From positions 47,971 to 111,970 of the forward strand of contig NZ_AXAP01000019.1 of assembly GCF_000472865.1 (NCBI RefSeq): 64,000 nucleotides of DNA. Direction: 5' to 3'. The notes beneath the pieces are model-generated. The model was not told where the DNA came from and ran no database searches. It saw nothing but the letters and a program-made list of their open reading frames with translations. The DNA is from Bradyrhizobium elkanii WSM2783 (GTDB lineage Bacteria > Pseudomonadota > Alphaproteobacteria > Rhizobiales > Xanthobacteraceae). The translations under genes were made by a program, and so were the position numbers. Shown in pieces: positions 10,201-19,142 of the stretch (its first letter is position 1; each line of letters starts with the position of its first letter).

Positions 10201-13169
10201 TCTTAGAGGGACGTGATCTGGTACGTCGCGCCTTTGCTGCCGCCGACCGCGCAGGGGACATTACATTTGCCGGTTATAGCTGTAGTCACTTGATAACCAA
10301 CTTTTTGTCAGCGGGAGAGCCGCTGGCTGAGGTGGAACGGGAAGCCGAGAGGGGTTTCGAGTATGCGCAGAAAGTTCGGTTCGGTTTCGTCATTGACAAT
10401 CTCGCCATGCAGCTCGGATTTATTCGGACGCTTAGAGGACTAACTCCGACGTTTGGCTCCTTCAATCACGATGGATTCGATGAACTTCGATTTGAGCGCC
10501 ACCTAGCGAGTAATCCGGTCTTGAAGCTGCTCGAGTTTCGATATTGGGTCCGCAAGTTACAAGCCCGGTTCTTCGCTGCGGATTATGCTTCCGCCACGGA
10601 TGCGTCACTGAGAGCGCAACAGCTACTCTGGACGTCACCGTCACATTTTGAAACGGCAGAGTATTGCTTCTATAGTGCGCTCAGCCACGCGGCAGCATGG
10701 AATTCGGCATATCCGGACGAGAAACACCGACATTTTGAGCCGCTTGTGGCCCACCACAAACAACTCGAAGTATGGGCGGCGCGCTGTGCGGAAAACTTCG
10801 AGAACCGCGCTGCGTTGGTTGGTGCGGAGATTGCCCGGATTGATGGCCGCGCGTTCGATGCCATGAAGCTTTACGAACAAGCCATCCTTTCGGCACAGGC
10901 AAACGGCTTTGTCCACAACGAGGCGCTCGCCAAAGAGTTGGCGGCGCGCTTTTACGGCGCGTGCGGCTTCGAGCAGATCGCGCACCTATATCTGCGAAAC
11001 GCCCGGGACTGCTATCTGCGCTGGGGCGCGAACGGCAAGGTGCGTCAACTCGATGTGATGTATCCGCGCCACAGAATGGAAGAGCTCGCACCTGCTCCGA
11101 CAAGCACAATCGTAGCGTCTGTCGAGCAACTCGACCTCGCAACGGTGATCAAGGTGTCGCAGGCCATATCGGGCGAGATCGTGTTGGAAAATCTGCTCGA
11201 AATGCTTATGCGCACGGCGCTTGAACAGGCTGGCGCCGAACGAGGCTTGTTGATTTTTTCTCACCGGGCGGAGCAGCGGATCGCCGCCGAAGCCACGACC
11301 GATGGCGATTTGGTGACCGTGCATCTGCACGACGAGGACGTGGCTGCGACAGTGCTGCCGGAGTCGGTGCTCCACTATGTCCTGCGCACCCGGGAAAGCG
11401 TTATTCTCGACGATGCGTCATCCCACAATCCATTTTCTGCCGATCCCTACATCGTTGAGAGTTATCTTCGTTCTATTCTCTGTTTGCCGTTGATCAACCA
11501 GGGAAAGCTTACAGGCGTTCTCTACTTGGAGAACAATCTGGCACCCAGAGTTTTTACACCCGATCGCGTCGCTTTGTTGAAGGTGCTTGCGTCGCAGGCA
11601 GCGATCTCGCTTGAAAATTCGCGGCTTTATCGCGACGTCGCAGATCGCGAAGGGAAGATTCGCCGTTTGGTCGATGCCAACATCATTGGGATCTCGATTG
11701 CCGACCGCGAAGGTCGAATTCTTGAAGCCAATGACGCGTTTCTACGTATCTTAGGATATGACCGTGAGGACTTGGTTTCGGGCCCCGTGCGCTGGACCGA
11801 GCTGAGCCCTCCGGAATGGCGCGAGCGCGACGTATTGATTCAGGCAGAACTGAACTCAACCGGGATAGTTCAGCCCTTCGAGAGGGAGTATGTTCGGAAA
11901 GACGGCAGCCGTGTTCCCGTACTTGTTGGCGCCGCGATGTTCAAGGAAGGAGGCGACAAGGGTCTTGCGTTCGTGCTCGATTTGACGGAGCGCAAGCGGG
12001 CGGAAGAGACGCTGCGGGCGAGCGAAGCTAAGTTTCGCGCAGCCATTGACGGGATAGCCGGACTCGTTGCGATCATGGCTCCGAGCGGTGAACTCGAATC
12101 CGTCAACAGCCCACTCACCGAGTATTTCGGCCGGACTGTCGAAGAGCTGAAGAACTGGGGGACAAGCGATGCGGTACATCCTGAAGACCTTCCCCGTGTC
12201 CTTGAAGCTTATGGGACGTCCCTCGCCGCCGGTACTCCCTTCCATCACGAACTACGCCTGAGACGCTATGACGGCGAATATCGGTGGTTTGAAAATCGCG
12301 GCGCCCCGATTCGCGACGAGTCCGGGCGTATCACTCGTTGGTACTGTCTGCTGACTGACATCGAAGATCGCACGCAAGCGCTGGCGCGATTGCAGCAGAT
12401 GCAATCAGATTTTGCCCACATGAACCGCGTGAGCGTGATGGGAGAGTTGGCCGCCTCGCTTTCACATGAAATCACGCAGCCAATTGCTAGCGCGCGCAAT
12501 AACGCGCGAGCGGCTCAGAATTTCTTGAAGATGCAGCCGCCAGACCTAGGCGAGGTCATGGAAGCACTTGCCTGCGCCGTCGGAGATACCGATCGGGCCG
12601 GGAACATCATCGATCGCATTCGTGAGCACGTCAAGAAGGCGCCGCCGCGAAAGGAGCGTTTTGATCTTAATGTAGCGATCAACGAGATGATTGTATTGGC
12701 GAGAAGCGCAATCATTCGGTATGGCGTCTCAGTCCAGACCCGGCTTTCGGAAGGACTGGTCCAAATCCAGGGGGATCGGGTTCAACTGCAACAAGTCTTG
12801 CTGAACCTGATCCTGAACGCAGTTGAAGCAATGGATTCGATTGAGGTGGGAGTACGAGAGCTATTGATCAGTACCGAGCAAGATCAGACAGGCGTCCTCG
12901 TGGCCGTGCGCGATTCCGGGCCGGGCATTGATCCGGCGCATCTCGATCGAGTCTTCGACGCCTTCTACACCACGAAGTCCGGCGGAACAGGCATGGGGCT
13001 GTCGATATGCCGCTCTATCATCCATGCTCATGGGGGCAAGCTGTGGGCGGAAGCGAATGAGCCTCGTGGCGCCGTATTTCAGTTCACCTTGCCCGGCACC
13101 AACCGCGAAGTCACGAGTCCGCTTCAGGTGGGTGACCGGACCTCAGAGCTGCACAAACACATTGGGTGA
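7230..13169 (+). CDS. Hybrid Ser/Thr kinase-like / AAA ATPase / GAF-PAS-PAS / sensor histidine kinase (paralogue 2)
   Basis: A 1979-residue paralogue of the protein at 140 and the fuller version. Order: kinase-like domain (HKDIKPAN present, but GFG instead of DFG and no VAIK lysine), ATPase with GYSGIGKS near residue 336 and LTLFLDD, long helical repeat region (about 600-1290), GAF, PAS, a second PAS with a PAC-like tail (RYDGEYRWFENRG), and a histidine kinase with His1746 in SHEITQP, NLILNAVEAM, DSGPG and GMGLSICR. The start is ATG at 7230. It ends in a 59-base tail-to-tail overlap with the response regulator on the opposite strand, its most plausible phosphotransfer partner by position. No membrane segments are seen. 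The histidine kinase half appears catalytically competent; the N-terminal kinase-like domain probably acts as a binding or scaffold module. Confidence 0.92.
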   Translation: MVQQSPNVAYSDGSSQVLWEDGERVFSRGWRLDDNGNRLAVLLVAPAADHPSRTRLDRFTHEYELKDELDGAWAARPLALMRDAGRTVLVLDDPGGEPLDRLLGRPMEVGRFLRLAIAVTSALGKLHQRGLIHKDIKPANIVADCADGHVRLTGFGIASRMSRERQAPEPPETIAGTLAYMAPEQTGRMNRSIDARSDLYALGVTLYQMLTGVLPFTAADPMEWVHCHIARKPVPPGERLESVPAPISAIIMKLLAKTPDDRYQTAGGVERDLRRCLAEWEACHRIDNFPLGLQDTPNQLLIPEKLYGRDREIATLLSCFDRIIKTGVPELVLVSGYSGIGKSSVVNELHKVLVPPRGLFASGKFDQYKRDIPYATFAQAFGGLVRSLLGKEEEELSIWRDGFRQALGPNGALIIDLVPELKLIIGEQPPVPVLPPLDAQRRFQLVFRRFIAVFARPEHPLTLFLDDLQWLDAATLDLLEDILSWQDVQYMMLIGAYRDNEVDSAHPLTRRLEAIRKAGAIVQEITLAPLAREHLGQLIADSLHCEPERATSLAQLVQEKTAGNPFFANQFIYALAEEALLIFDHRNARWSWDLNRIHAKGYTDNVVDLMVGKLTRLPVRTQNALQQLACLGNSADFALLTKVYGGSKDVVHRDLLEAVRVGLVLHSESAYRFLHDRVQEAAYSLIPETARAEAHIRIGRLLAAGIPATQIEEKIFDIVNQLNRGSHLITSDQEREWVAELNLIAGRRAKISTAYTSALSYLAVGRALLTEQSWDYNYELIFAIEYLTAECELLTASKLAAENRLSMLARRARSGPDTAAVTRLRLTLYTTLDQSDRGVEICLEYLQRGGVGWSRHPTSIEVQREYDRIWSLLGSRQIEELVDLPLMTNPDLLATLDILAEFPAMHIEENLSSLVVCRMVNLSLEYGNSDGSCFAYVWFAQIAGPRFSNYQDGFRFGRLGYELVEKRGLKRYQARTYMSFGNIVMPWARHVLEGRDLVRRAFAAADRAGDITFAGYSCSHLITNFLSAGEPLAEVEREAERGFEYAQKVRFGFVIDNLAMQLGFIRTLRGLTPTFGSFNHDGFDELRFERHLASNPVLKLLEFRYWVRKLQARFFAADYASATDASLRAQQLLWTSPSHFETAEYCFYSALSHAAAWNSAYPDEKHRHFEPLVAHHKQLEVWAARCAENFENRAALVGAEIARIDGRAFDAMKLYEQAILSAQANGFVHNEALAKELAARFYGACGFEQIAHLYLRNARDCYLRWGANGKVRQLDVMYPRHRMEELAPAPTSTIVASVEQLDLATVIKVSQAISGEIVLENLLEMLMRTALEQAGAERGLLIFSHRAEQRIAAEATTDGDLVTVHLHDEDVAATVLPESVLHYVLRTRESVILDDASSHNPFSADPYIVESYLRSILCLPLINQGKLTGVLYLENNLAPRVFTPDRVALLKVLASQAAISLENSRLYRDVADREGKIRRLVDANIIGISIADREGRILEANDAFLRILGYDREDLVSGPVRWTELSPPEWRERDVLIQAELNSTGIVQPFEREYVRKDGSRVPVLVGAAMFKEGGDKGLAFVLDLTERKRAEETLRASEAKFRAAIDGIAGLVAIMAPSGELESVNSPLTEYFGRTVEELKNWGTSDAVHPEDLPRVLEAYGTSLAAGTPFHHELRLRRYDGEYRWFENRGAPIRDESGRITRWYCLLTDIEDRTQALARLQQMQSDFAHMNRVSVMGELAASLSHEITQPIASARNNARAAQNFLKMQPPDLGEVMEALACAVGDTDRAGNIIDRIREHVKKAPPRKERFDLNVAINEMIVLARSAIIRYGVSVQTRLSEGLVQIQGDRVQLQQVLLNLILNAVEAMDSIEVGVRELLISTEQDQTGVLVAVRDSGPGIDPAHLDRVFDAFYTTKSGGTGMGLSICRSIIHAHGGKLWAEANEPRGAVFQFTLPGTNREVTSPLQVGDRTSELHKHIG

Positions 13170-13500
13170 GATGCGCTTCGTCAACTGGCTTGCGCAGGTA
13201 GCAGACGACCCCGTCGTTCAAGGCGTGAGCCCGATCAACATCATCGGGGAAAGCGGTCACGAGAATTGTCGGAATCGCGCGGTCCGTGTCGATGAGGCGT
13301 CGATAGAGCTCGAGCCCCGTCATGACAGGCATGTGGATGTCGGCGATTAGACAGGCTGTTTCGGCGAGGCGCGGGGACGCGAGAAATTCGGTTGCAGACG
13401 AAAAAATCTCGACCGTATAGCCCAGCGATCTCATGAGCCTACCCATGGACTCACGAAAGAACCGATCATCTTCAACGACCGAAATCAGTACCTTTTTCAT
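13111..13500 (-). CDS. Single-domain response regulator (CheY/FixJ-type receiver)
   Basis: A 129-residue receiver domain with no output domain. The acidic pocket (VVEDD, residues 8-12), phosphoacceptor Asp54 (CLIADIHMPVMTG), a threonine-site segment (VTAFPDD) and the conserved lysine in RKPVD are all present. I chose the ATG of MKKVLISV (13500, with another ATG directly before it); the open frame extends to 13542 but the extra residues are not receiver-like. It is convergent with the hybrid kinase and overlaps its last 59 bases, so it probably takes phosphate from that kinase and signals by protein contact or as a phosphate sink. The partner assignment is inference. Confidence 0.88.
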   Translation of the reverse strand: MKKVLISVVEDDRFFRESMGRLMRSLGYTVEIFSSATEFLASPRLAETACLIADIHMPVMTGLELYRRLIDTDRAIPTILVTAFPDDVDRAHALNDGVVCYLRKPVDEAHLTQCVCAALRSGHPPEADS

Positions 13501-13733
13501 CATGCCCCCTATGGCCATTCGCTCGACCCGTCGTGCAGCCAATCATAGGGACGCTCCGCATCGAATTGCTTGATATCTGAGAGAATGCCACCAGTATGCC
13601 GCCTGTGCCCCATAAACTTTGGCTTATCTGGACATTTCCGGCATGGCTTGTGATCGAGGCTTCCGCCTGGACGAAAGCAGTCGCGGGACCGCGGCCGGCG
13701 AACTTCTAAAGCGCGATGGCGTTAGGTTGTATC

Positions 13734-13752
13734 GATTTGGGATTCCCAAATC
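13734..13752. repeat. Perfect short palindrome near the left end of the IS630 remnant
   Basis: Nine-base arms gatttggga and tcccaaatc around a single T. It sits about 50 bases before the first codon of the broken IS630 transposase, where the left terminal region of that element would lie. It may be part of the IS end or a transcription-blocking hairpin. Confidence 0.5.
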
Positions 13753-13799
13753 AGTCTGTTTCTGATTCACCATGCTGGCCGGGAAGGAGGCCAGCACGG

Positions 13800-14600
13800 A
13801 TGGGCAAGCTTTAGTTCTCTTGATCTTTGAAGGCGTATGATTGCGGCGATCGAGGGCTGGATGTCGCGCAATCAGGCGGCCAAGCAGTTTGGGGCTGCGA
13901 TCAGCGCCGCCATTAACTGGATGAAGCGGGTCGATGAGACCGGTAGCGTTGCTCCGGGCCAGATGGGCGGTCACAAGCCCAAGGCAATTTCGGGGAACAC
14001 CCAGTCTGGCTGTCGCAGCGGATCAGGGTCGACGATATCGCCCCTGTGCGGGCTCGTGACCGAGCTCGCCGAGCGCGGCTGAAAGTCGACTACCACTCGG
14101 TGCGAGACCTCGTTCATGCCGAGAAGTTCAGCTTCAAAAAAAGCGTGGTGGCTGGCGAACGCGATCGTCCCGACGTGGCGCTGCGGCGAGCCCAGTGGAC
14201 AAAACATTAACATCGCGTCGCAGCTAAGCGGCCGGTTTTTATCGACGGACCAGGACCGATATAGCTCTCTTACGGAGATGGACGCCGCGGGGACAGAGGC
14301 TCTCCGCCAAGGTTCCACACGGCCGCTCGAAGACCATGACCTCCCTTGCGGCATTGCGTCATGACCGGATCGATGCGTTGTGGTTCATCGAGGGACCAAG
14401 CAATGGCGAGAGCTTTCGGACCTATGTTGAGAAGGTTCTCGTTCCGACTCTTCGTCCCGGCGATATCGTCATCATGGACAATCTGGGCAGTCACAAGGGA
14501 AAAGCCGTGCGCCAGTTCATTCGCTCCGCCCGTGCCATCTCATCATGCTTTAGGACTCGTCCGAGCGCCCTAAGCCTTCGTATCATCGTCCTGCCCCCTT
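13800..14600 (+). pseudogene. IS630-family transposase, frameshifted remnant
   Basis: Pieces of an IS630 DDE transposase are readable in order but in different frames. The start codon is at 13800; the N-terminal helix-turn-helix segment (MSRNQAAKQFG, VDETGSVAPGQMGGHKPKA) is in the frame at 13837, a middle segment follows, and the catalytic segment is at 14336-14540 (LRPGDIVIMDNLGSHKGKAVRQ, containing a DDE-type aspartate). At least three frame changes make it inactive. The 3' end, including the final catalytic glutamate region, is lost where the sequence passes into the repeated small-protein cassette near 14548. Confidence 0.85.
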
Positions 14601-15060
14601 TGGATGGCCCGAGCTCAACCCGCGCTCAATTGAGCCGTTGGTCACAATCCTTTTAGGCTTAGTGCATCCGAAATGCACACGGGCCAAAAGGAGAAAACAA
14701 TGCCTTACCGCTTGGAAAGTCACGGGTCTGACAAGGCCATGCGATGCACAGTCTGTGAGGTTGGTCTCGTCCGGCATTATTCGTGGCGAACGCCGCTTTG
14801 CTCCAGGAAATGCGTCTATCGCTTCAAGGCGCGCCGCCAAAGTGACCACAATTAGAAGGGCTGGTTCCAAATCGCTTTCGACCAGTCGCCCGAAAACCGC
14901 GCAAGCGCGTCATGACGCTTCAGATCTCACAACGAGGCAAGGAATATTTTAAGACAGCGCAGACTTTGCTTCGCACTGCCAAAACCATGACGGACCAAGC
15001 GATTGCGGCTCAGCTCAAGGCTCTTGCCGACGACTACGAGCGGCGAGCCGAGAAGGCTTC
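14548..15060 (+). repeat. Two-gene small-protein cassette, copy 1 of 3 (degraded)
   Basis: This unit shares order and sequence with 39471-40010 and 60247-60830. It comprises a conserved leader (ccttcgta...ccctttggatggcc...caattgagc), gene A encoding a four-cysteine protein, and gene B encoding a small helical protein. Here the leader abuts the IS630 remnant. Gene A is shortened by a stop codon and gene B has lost its normal end, so this copy is probably decayed. Confidence 0.75.
14700..14855 (+). CDS. Small four-cysteine protein, cassette gene A copy 1 (shortened)
   Basis: A 51-residue protein with C-x2-C (MRCTVC) and C-x3-C (LCSRKC) separated by the conserved LVRHYSWRTP, the pattern of a small zinc-binding fold. 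The ATG at 14700 follows a purine-rich aaaaggagaaaaca. Relative to the copies at 39673 and 60442 a stop falls where they read tryptophan, and the remaining homologous residues (QIAFDQSPENRA) lie after it in frame. Function unknown; zinc binding is inferred from cysteine spacing only. Confidence 0.5.
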   Translation: MPYRLESHGSDKAMRCTVCEVGLVRHYSWRTPLCSRKCVYRFKARRQSDHN

Positions 15061-15229
15061 GCTCGACGATGCAAAGCATTGCTCGATCCGCCTGCTAGCG
15101 CTGAATACGAGTGGCATACCTGAGCTGATGGACAGCTTCCCTCAGCGGTTATCTAGACGACCAGAGATAGAATTTAAGCCGAATGTCAGCCCAAGCGTCA
15201 GAGCGGGCGAGCTGTGTCAGCGCGCGTAA
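14912..15229 (+). CDS. Small helical protein, cassette gene B copy 1 (altered C-terminus)
   Basis: The first 50 or so residues (MTLQISQRGKEYFKTAQTLL, then AKTMTDQAIAAQLKALADDY) match gene B of the two other cassette copies and predict a charged helical protein. After ERRAEKASLDDA the reading frame runs on for about 45 residues with no counterpart in copy 3, so the original stop appears lost. Function unknown. Confidence 0.5.
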   Translation: MTLQISQRGKEYFKTAQTLLRTAKTMTDQAIAAQLKALADDYERRAEKASLDDAKHCSIRLLALNTSGIPELMDSFPQRLSRRPEIEFKPNVSPSVRAGELCQRA

Positions 15230-15366
15230 GCTTTGGTGTGCCCGCCGCTCATCCTTAAGAAAAAGGGACTGTTCAGGTTCAAGGATTGGGATTAGAAATG
15301 CGCTGTCTGCCGGACCTGCAAACCAAGATGCAAGCTGATTTTCGCGATCTCTTCCGAGTGGTAGCG

Positions 15367-16002
15367 ATGTTTGACGCAACCTCCACCGTGTTGGTCATCG
15401 ACGACGATCCGGATCTACGCGCGTCGGTCGGGCGCCTGCTGCGATCGCTCGGCATTAACGTTCAACTATTTGCCTCCATTTCCGACTTCCTCAAATCCGA
15501 TCCACCGGATTGCCCCACCTGTCTGGTGCTCGATATCAGATTGCCCGGCCAAAGCGGCCTCGATTTCCAGCGCGAGCTAGCTGCGGCAAACAGGGAGATC
15601 CCGATCATCTTCGTCACGGGCCACGGCGACATACCGATGTCTGTGCAGGCAATGAAGCGGGGTGCGATCGAGTTCCTGACCAAGCCGTTCCGCGACCAGG
15701 ATCTTCTCGATGCCATTCAGCTTGGCTTGGCCCGCGATCGTGCGCGGCGGGAGAATGACAAGGACTTGGTCTCCCTTAAGCGGCGTTTCGCCTCCTTAAG
15801 CCCCCGGGAACGCGAGATCGTAGTTCAGGTGGCGCGCGGCCGCCTGAGCAAACAGATTGCCCACGATATCGGCATCGCCGAGGCTACGGTGAAGGTGCAT
15901 CGCAGCAGGGCGATGCAGAAGATGCAGGCCGGTTCGCTTCCAGAACTCGGCCGGATGGCTGACAAGCTCAAGCTTGTGCCTGACACGCCGCAACGCTCTT
16001 AA
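15367..16002 (+). CDS. Two-component response regulator, FixJ/NarL (LuxR) family
   Basis: A 211-residue regulator with an N-terminal receiver (IDDD at 11-14, phosphoacceptor Asp56 in VLDIRLPGQSG, VTGHGD, LTKPF) and a C-terminal LuxR-type helix-turn-helix (LSPREREIVVQVARGRLSKQ, then GIAEATVKVHRSRAMQKM). FixJ-type members activate target promoters after phosphorylation by a sensor kinase. The ATG at 15367 gives the usual family start; the open frame extends 27 residues further upstream without receiver character. No kinase gene is adjacent, so the partner is unknown; the hybrid kinases upstream are candidates only by proximity. Confidence 0.9.
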   Translation: MFDATSTVLVIDDDPDLRASVGRLLRSLGINVQLFASISDFLKSDPPDCPTCLVLDIRLPGQSGLDFQRELAAANREIPIIFVTGHGDIPMSVQAMKRGAIEFLTKPFRDQDLLDAIQLGLARDRARRENDKDLVSLKRRFASLSPREREIVVQVARGRLSKQIAHDIGIAEATVKVHRSRAMQKMQAGSLPELGRMADKLKLVPDTPQRS

Positions 16003-17305
16003 GGTGTGCGTTTTTGCGCGATGTACTATTCGCGCGGACGCATGAGTTAAGCGGTCGCGCAATCTCCAAAGCAAACCAACAGAACAAGGCCGACGGGCGC
16101 TACGCCGGCGACTTTTTCTTGCAACCGCCGGCTCGTGGATCCGGTTCCGCTGCGATTCTCTGCACTGAGTCCCAGGGCAAACGAAGAGCAAGCTGCTGTG
16201 CACTTGGCGGTCAGCATCGATTGAATCGTTACGATAGTGCGAATGTACGGAAGGAGCACCGCATTACCGAATCTGGATACAGCCAATTATACGCCGGCTT
16301 ATTGATCACGAAGTGCCGCGCAGATGCGCGGTAGCCTCAAGTTTCTCCTCTTGGATGACGATTGTGATTTGCACCAAGCGCTGCCATCGCGAAATGATCC
16401 AATCTGTGATCCCGCCATGGCACTTACAATGTGCGCCGATTGAAGCCGTCTCCCGGCTTGTAAATCTAGGTTTAGCAACGTCACCAAATCTGTCATTGCG
16501 CGCCACCCGCGTGGAATAGCTCGCAGCCCTCCAAATCGTCAGATTGCGCTTCACTAGCATCTTTGCGGGGATGGGCACTTGCCAAAGCAAGCGAGTTCAT
16601 TATGCGATCGACTGCCGCTTTCGGGACGCTCGGAACAATTTCATCTCGAACCGGAGCTAAAACGTCGGACGCACCCATTAGCACAGCCAACTGATCCTGA
16701 CCTCTAAGCCACGGCGCATTCTTCGAGCCGACGTGGGTTGACCCAGCGGTCCAGACCACTGAGGTGTTGCACACACTACAGATGAAAGCGCCATGCAATA
16801 CTCACTCAACAAATGTTGCAAGAATAAGAACGCCGTAACAAGAACTGCGCTTAACGCCGCGATCAAGCCGCTCTATCTCTCGTCCGCAATAACATCAGGC
16901 ACAGCAGGGTCACGGAGAACAAGGATGCGCGCCATATCTGAGCGTCAACTGCATCGCCTAACAGCGGCGATGTGACCGTCAAGGACACCAAGCGTGGCAA
17001 TGCAAGATTTAGACGATCGGATACGTGTTTCGGACTCTCGGATTGAGCTTGTGCTCGTCTTGGGGACACCGACGATACTTTTCGCTGGTCTGGCGGCTAC
17101 GATATTCTACGCAACCGGCCACGTTAAAAGGAAACAACGTCGGTCAGAACACTTTGCCGCAAGATGAGAAACATTTCCGAAAGGCGAAGGTCGACAATTC
17201 CGAGCCGGCACACAATATCTGTTTCCGTGGAAGCTCCGCGACAAACCGCTTGACCAACTATGGCAACGAACCGGAACGATCCGAACCACGGGAAAACTTT
17301 CGAGT
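16003..17305. other. 1.3 kb without a recognisable gene
   Basis: Only short open frames lie here, and none resembles a known family. A minus-strand frame at 16493-16798 (101 residues, containing PSVPKAAVDRIMNSLALASA) has somewhat protein-like composition but no start context or homology I can name. The last 250 bases precede the LysR gene and should contain its promoter. Confidence 0.45.
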
Positions 17306-18352
17306 ATGAGTATGCGACTGCAGCTTTATCAGGTGCGATATTTCTTGGCCCTAGCAAGGACGCTCAATTTTACGCAGGCTGCGAAGCAATGCAATGTGAC
17401 GCAGCCGGCGCTCACAAAGGCGGTACAAAAGCTCGAGGAAGAACTCGGTGGCGCGTTGATTCACCGTGAACGTCACCTCACCCAGCTGACCGAGCTAGGC
17501 AAGATGATTTTGCCTACGCTGGAGAAAATATTTGCCGCCGCGGAGGCGGTGCGGCTTCAGGCGCGAGGCTACCAAAAGAAGACAATCGCCCCGCTCAAGA
17601 TCGGGTTGGTGCCGTCAGTTTCCGCTGCACTCATCACGGAATTGCTCTTGGAGCTCGCCAAGATCATTCCTGACCTTCGAATCGATCTGCGCGAGGCGGA
17701 TGCCAATCGACTCGTTGCAATGCTTTTGGATGGCGAGATCAATGCCGCACTCGTCGGTGACGCCGTGGAGCTACCTGAGCGTATTGATCGCTGGCCGCTG
17801 TTCGAGGAGCGATACGTGCTCGTCGTGTCTCGGGAACATCCGATGGCGAGGCGAACAGTTATCCCGCTCCAAGACTTGCATGAGGCGGTATTTCTCGAAA
17901 GGGTCGGTTGCGACGTCGCCGGCCGATTCAAGCAGGCCTGTTTTGCCAACCATCCAGGCCCTAAAGTGGTGCACAGGAGCACTGAGGAACGGCATCTTGA
18001 GCAGATGGCATCCGCCGGCTTTGGAGCCATGCTGGCGCCAGAGCACGCTCCCAGGCTGCCGTTGCTCGCCGCTATTCCAATCGAAGGCGACCCCATCCGC
18101 CGCGAGGTGCAGCTTTTGGCGGTGGCGGGAAGGCAATATTCGCCGGCGCTGGACGCCTTTATCAAGGTCGCTCGCGTTCGCGACTGGACGAGTGCGCTGG
18201 ACAAACTCCGCCGCGCATCTGCCCCTGCCTCGAACAAGGACAATGTTGGCAAGGCTGACGCACAAGGTGCGAGCGCCTTGGTCCAAATCACGGGCCCCAG
18301 TCCTGCTTCCCCATGCCCGAGCTTGTCGCGGGCATCCAACCGTCGTTGCTGA
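17306..18352 (+). CDS. LysR-family transcriptional regulator
   Basis: An N-terminal winged helix typical of LysR proteins (YFLALARTLNFTQAAKQCNV, then TQPALTKAVQKLEEELGG) is followed by a periplasmic-binding-protein-like effector domain (LKIGLVPSVSAALI; RWPLFEERYVLVVSREHPMA). At 348 residues it is about 40 longer than usual; the extra C-terminus reads into a REP-like repeat beginning at 18311, suggesting the original stop was lost. It is convergent with the peroxiredoxin-like gene at 18456. Target genes and effector are unknown. Confidence 0.9.
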   Translation: MSMRLQLYQVRYFLALARTLNFTQAAKQCNVTQPALTKAVQKLEEELGGALIHRERHLTQLTELGKMILPTLEKIFAAAEAVRLQARGYQKKTIAPLKIGLVPSVSAALITELLLELAKIIPDLRIDLREADANRLVAMLLDGEINAALVGDAVELPERIDRWPLFEERYVLVVSREHPMARRTVIPLQDLHEAVFLERVGCDVAGRFKQACFANHPGPKVVHRSTEERHLEQMASAGFGAMLAPEHAPRLPLLAAIPIEGDPIRREVQLLAVAGRQYSPALDAFIKVARVRDWTSALDKLRRASAPASNKDNVGKADAQGASALVQITGPSPASPCPSLSRASNRRC

Positions 18353-18396
18353 AGTGACGCGAAGTCGTGGATGGTGGGGACAAGCCCGGCCATGAT
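18311..18396. repeat. REP-like imperfect inverted repeat
   Basis: The arm ccatgcccgagcttgtc... (from 18311) and the arm ...gacaagcccggccatgat (to 18396) are imperfect inverse complements flanking a short spacer. The wording (cttgtc, ggcatcca, gacaagcccggccatga) is typical of dispersed palindromes in Bradyrhizobium-type genomes. It overlaps the end of the LysR reading frame and lies between two convergent genes, where it could block transcription. Confidence 0.6.
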
Positions 18397-18455
18397 GCCG
18401 TTGCAGTCGCCACGTGTAGCCTCTTGAATTGACTCGCCTTATTTCCGGTCAGGCT

Positions 18456-19142
18456 CTAAGGGCGAGGCTCAGGCCCATCCAATTTGGACAGGGCAGCAAG
18501 CACCGTTGCGGTCGTCGCTCCCGTGATGGAGTCCGGCCCGACACACGCTCGACGGATGATCCCCCGTTGGTCGAGGACATAGGTGGCCGGCATTGGCAAC
18601 ATCCAAAAGGAGAAGCCATGGGGAGCGGAGAGATCAAGGCCGCGCTGCAAGAGATGGCTCTTTATCTCCGCCGGCACCACGGACACCAGGCCGAACGAAA
18701 GGCTCACCCCAAGATCTAGGTCGGAGAGGATTTCCAGATCCAGTCGGTGATCGCGCTTGAAATTGCGTGGCAAGTCTCCGGTCTCGGGCGTTATGGCAAT
18801 TGCTCTGGCGCCGGCAGCGCGGATACTAGGGGTGGCCCGGTGAAGAGCGAGTATTCCAGCTGCGCACAATGGGGACCAAGTCCCGTAAACGAAGGTGACG
18901 ATCAACGGCGCAGTTTGTCGCAATTCAAAAGATGAAACGAGCTTTCCATTTGCCTCGGGGAGAAGGAAATCGGGGGCAGGGTCATTCGCCCTCAGCGCGC
19001 CATCAGGAACGCACGCCTCTCGCAGCCATGATGAAAGCAGCTGGTCGGCTTGGATGTCTAGCGTGCGAAAGCCGCTCAAGGTCCCTGTGGAGGCTTCGAT
19101 CGGCGTACTGACCGGGCGCCCCTTCAAAACTTCGTCGTCCAT
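18456..19142 (-). CDS. Peroxiredoxin-like (AhpC/TSA, redoxin) protein lacking the first active-site cysteine
   Basis: A 228-residue thioredoxin-fold protein of the AhpC/TSA family (NDPAPDFLLPEANGKLVSSF; PLIVTFVYGTWSPLC; FKRDHRLDLEILSDLDLGVS; PATYVLDQRGIIRRACVGPD). Relatives, including the redoxin at 34219, read W-C-P-Y-C at the active site; here it is W-S-P-L-C, so the first cysteine is serine and normal peroxidase chemistry is doubtful. The start is taken at ATG 19142 (MDDEVLKG). It converges on the LysR gene. Confidence 0.8.
   Translation of the reverse strand: MDDEVLKGRPVSTPIEASTGTLSGFRTLDIQADQLLSSWLREACVPDGALRANDPAPDFLLPEANGKLVSSFELRQTAPLIVTFVYGTWSPLCAAGILALHRATPSIRAAGARAIAITPETGDLPRNFKRDHRLDLEILSDLDLGVSLSFGLVSVVPAEIKSHLLQRGLDLSAPHGFSFWMLPMPATYVLDQRGIIRRACVGPDSITGATTATVLAALSKLDGPEPRP

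Noticed and set aside
14570-14640. Conserved leader of the cassettes as a possible sigma-54 promoter (tggcccctttggatgg)
   Set aside because: Spacing and the second half do not match TGGCAC-N5-TTGC; the conserved segment might instead be the tail of a lost coding sequence.
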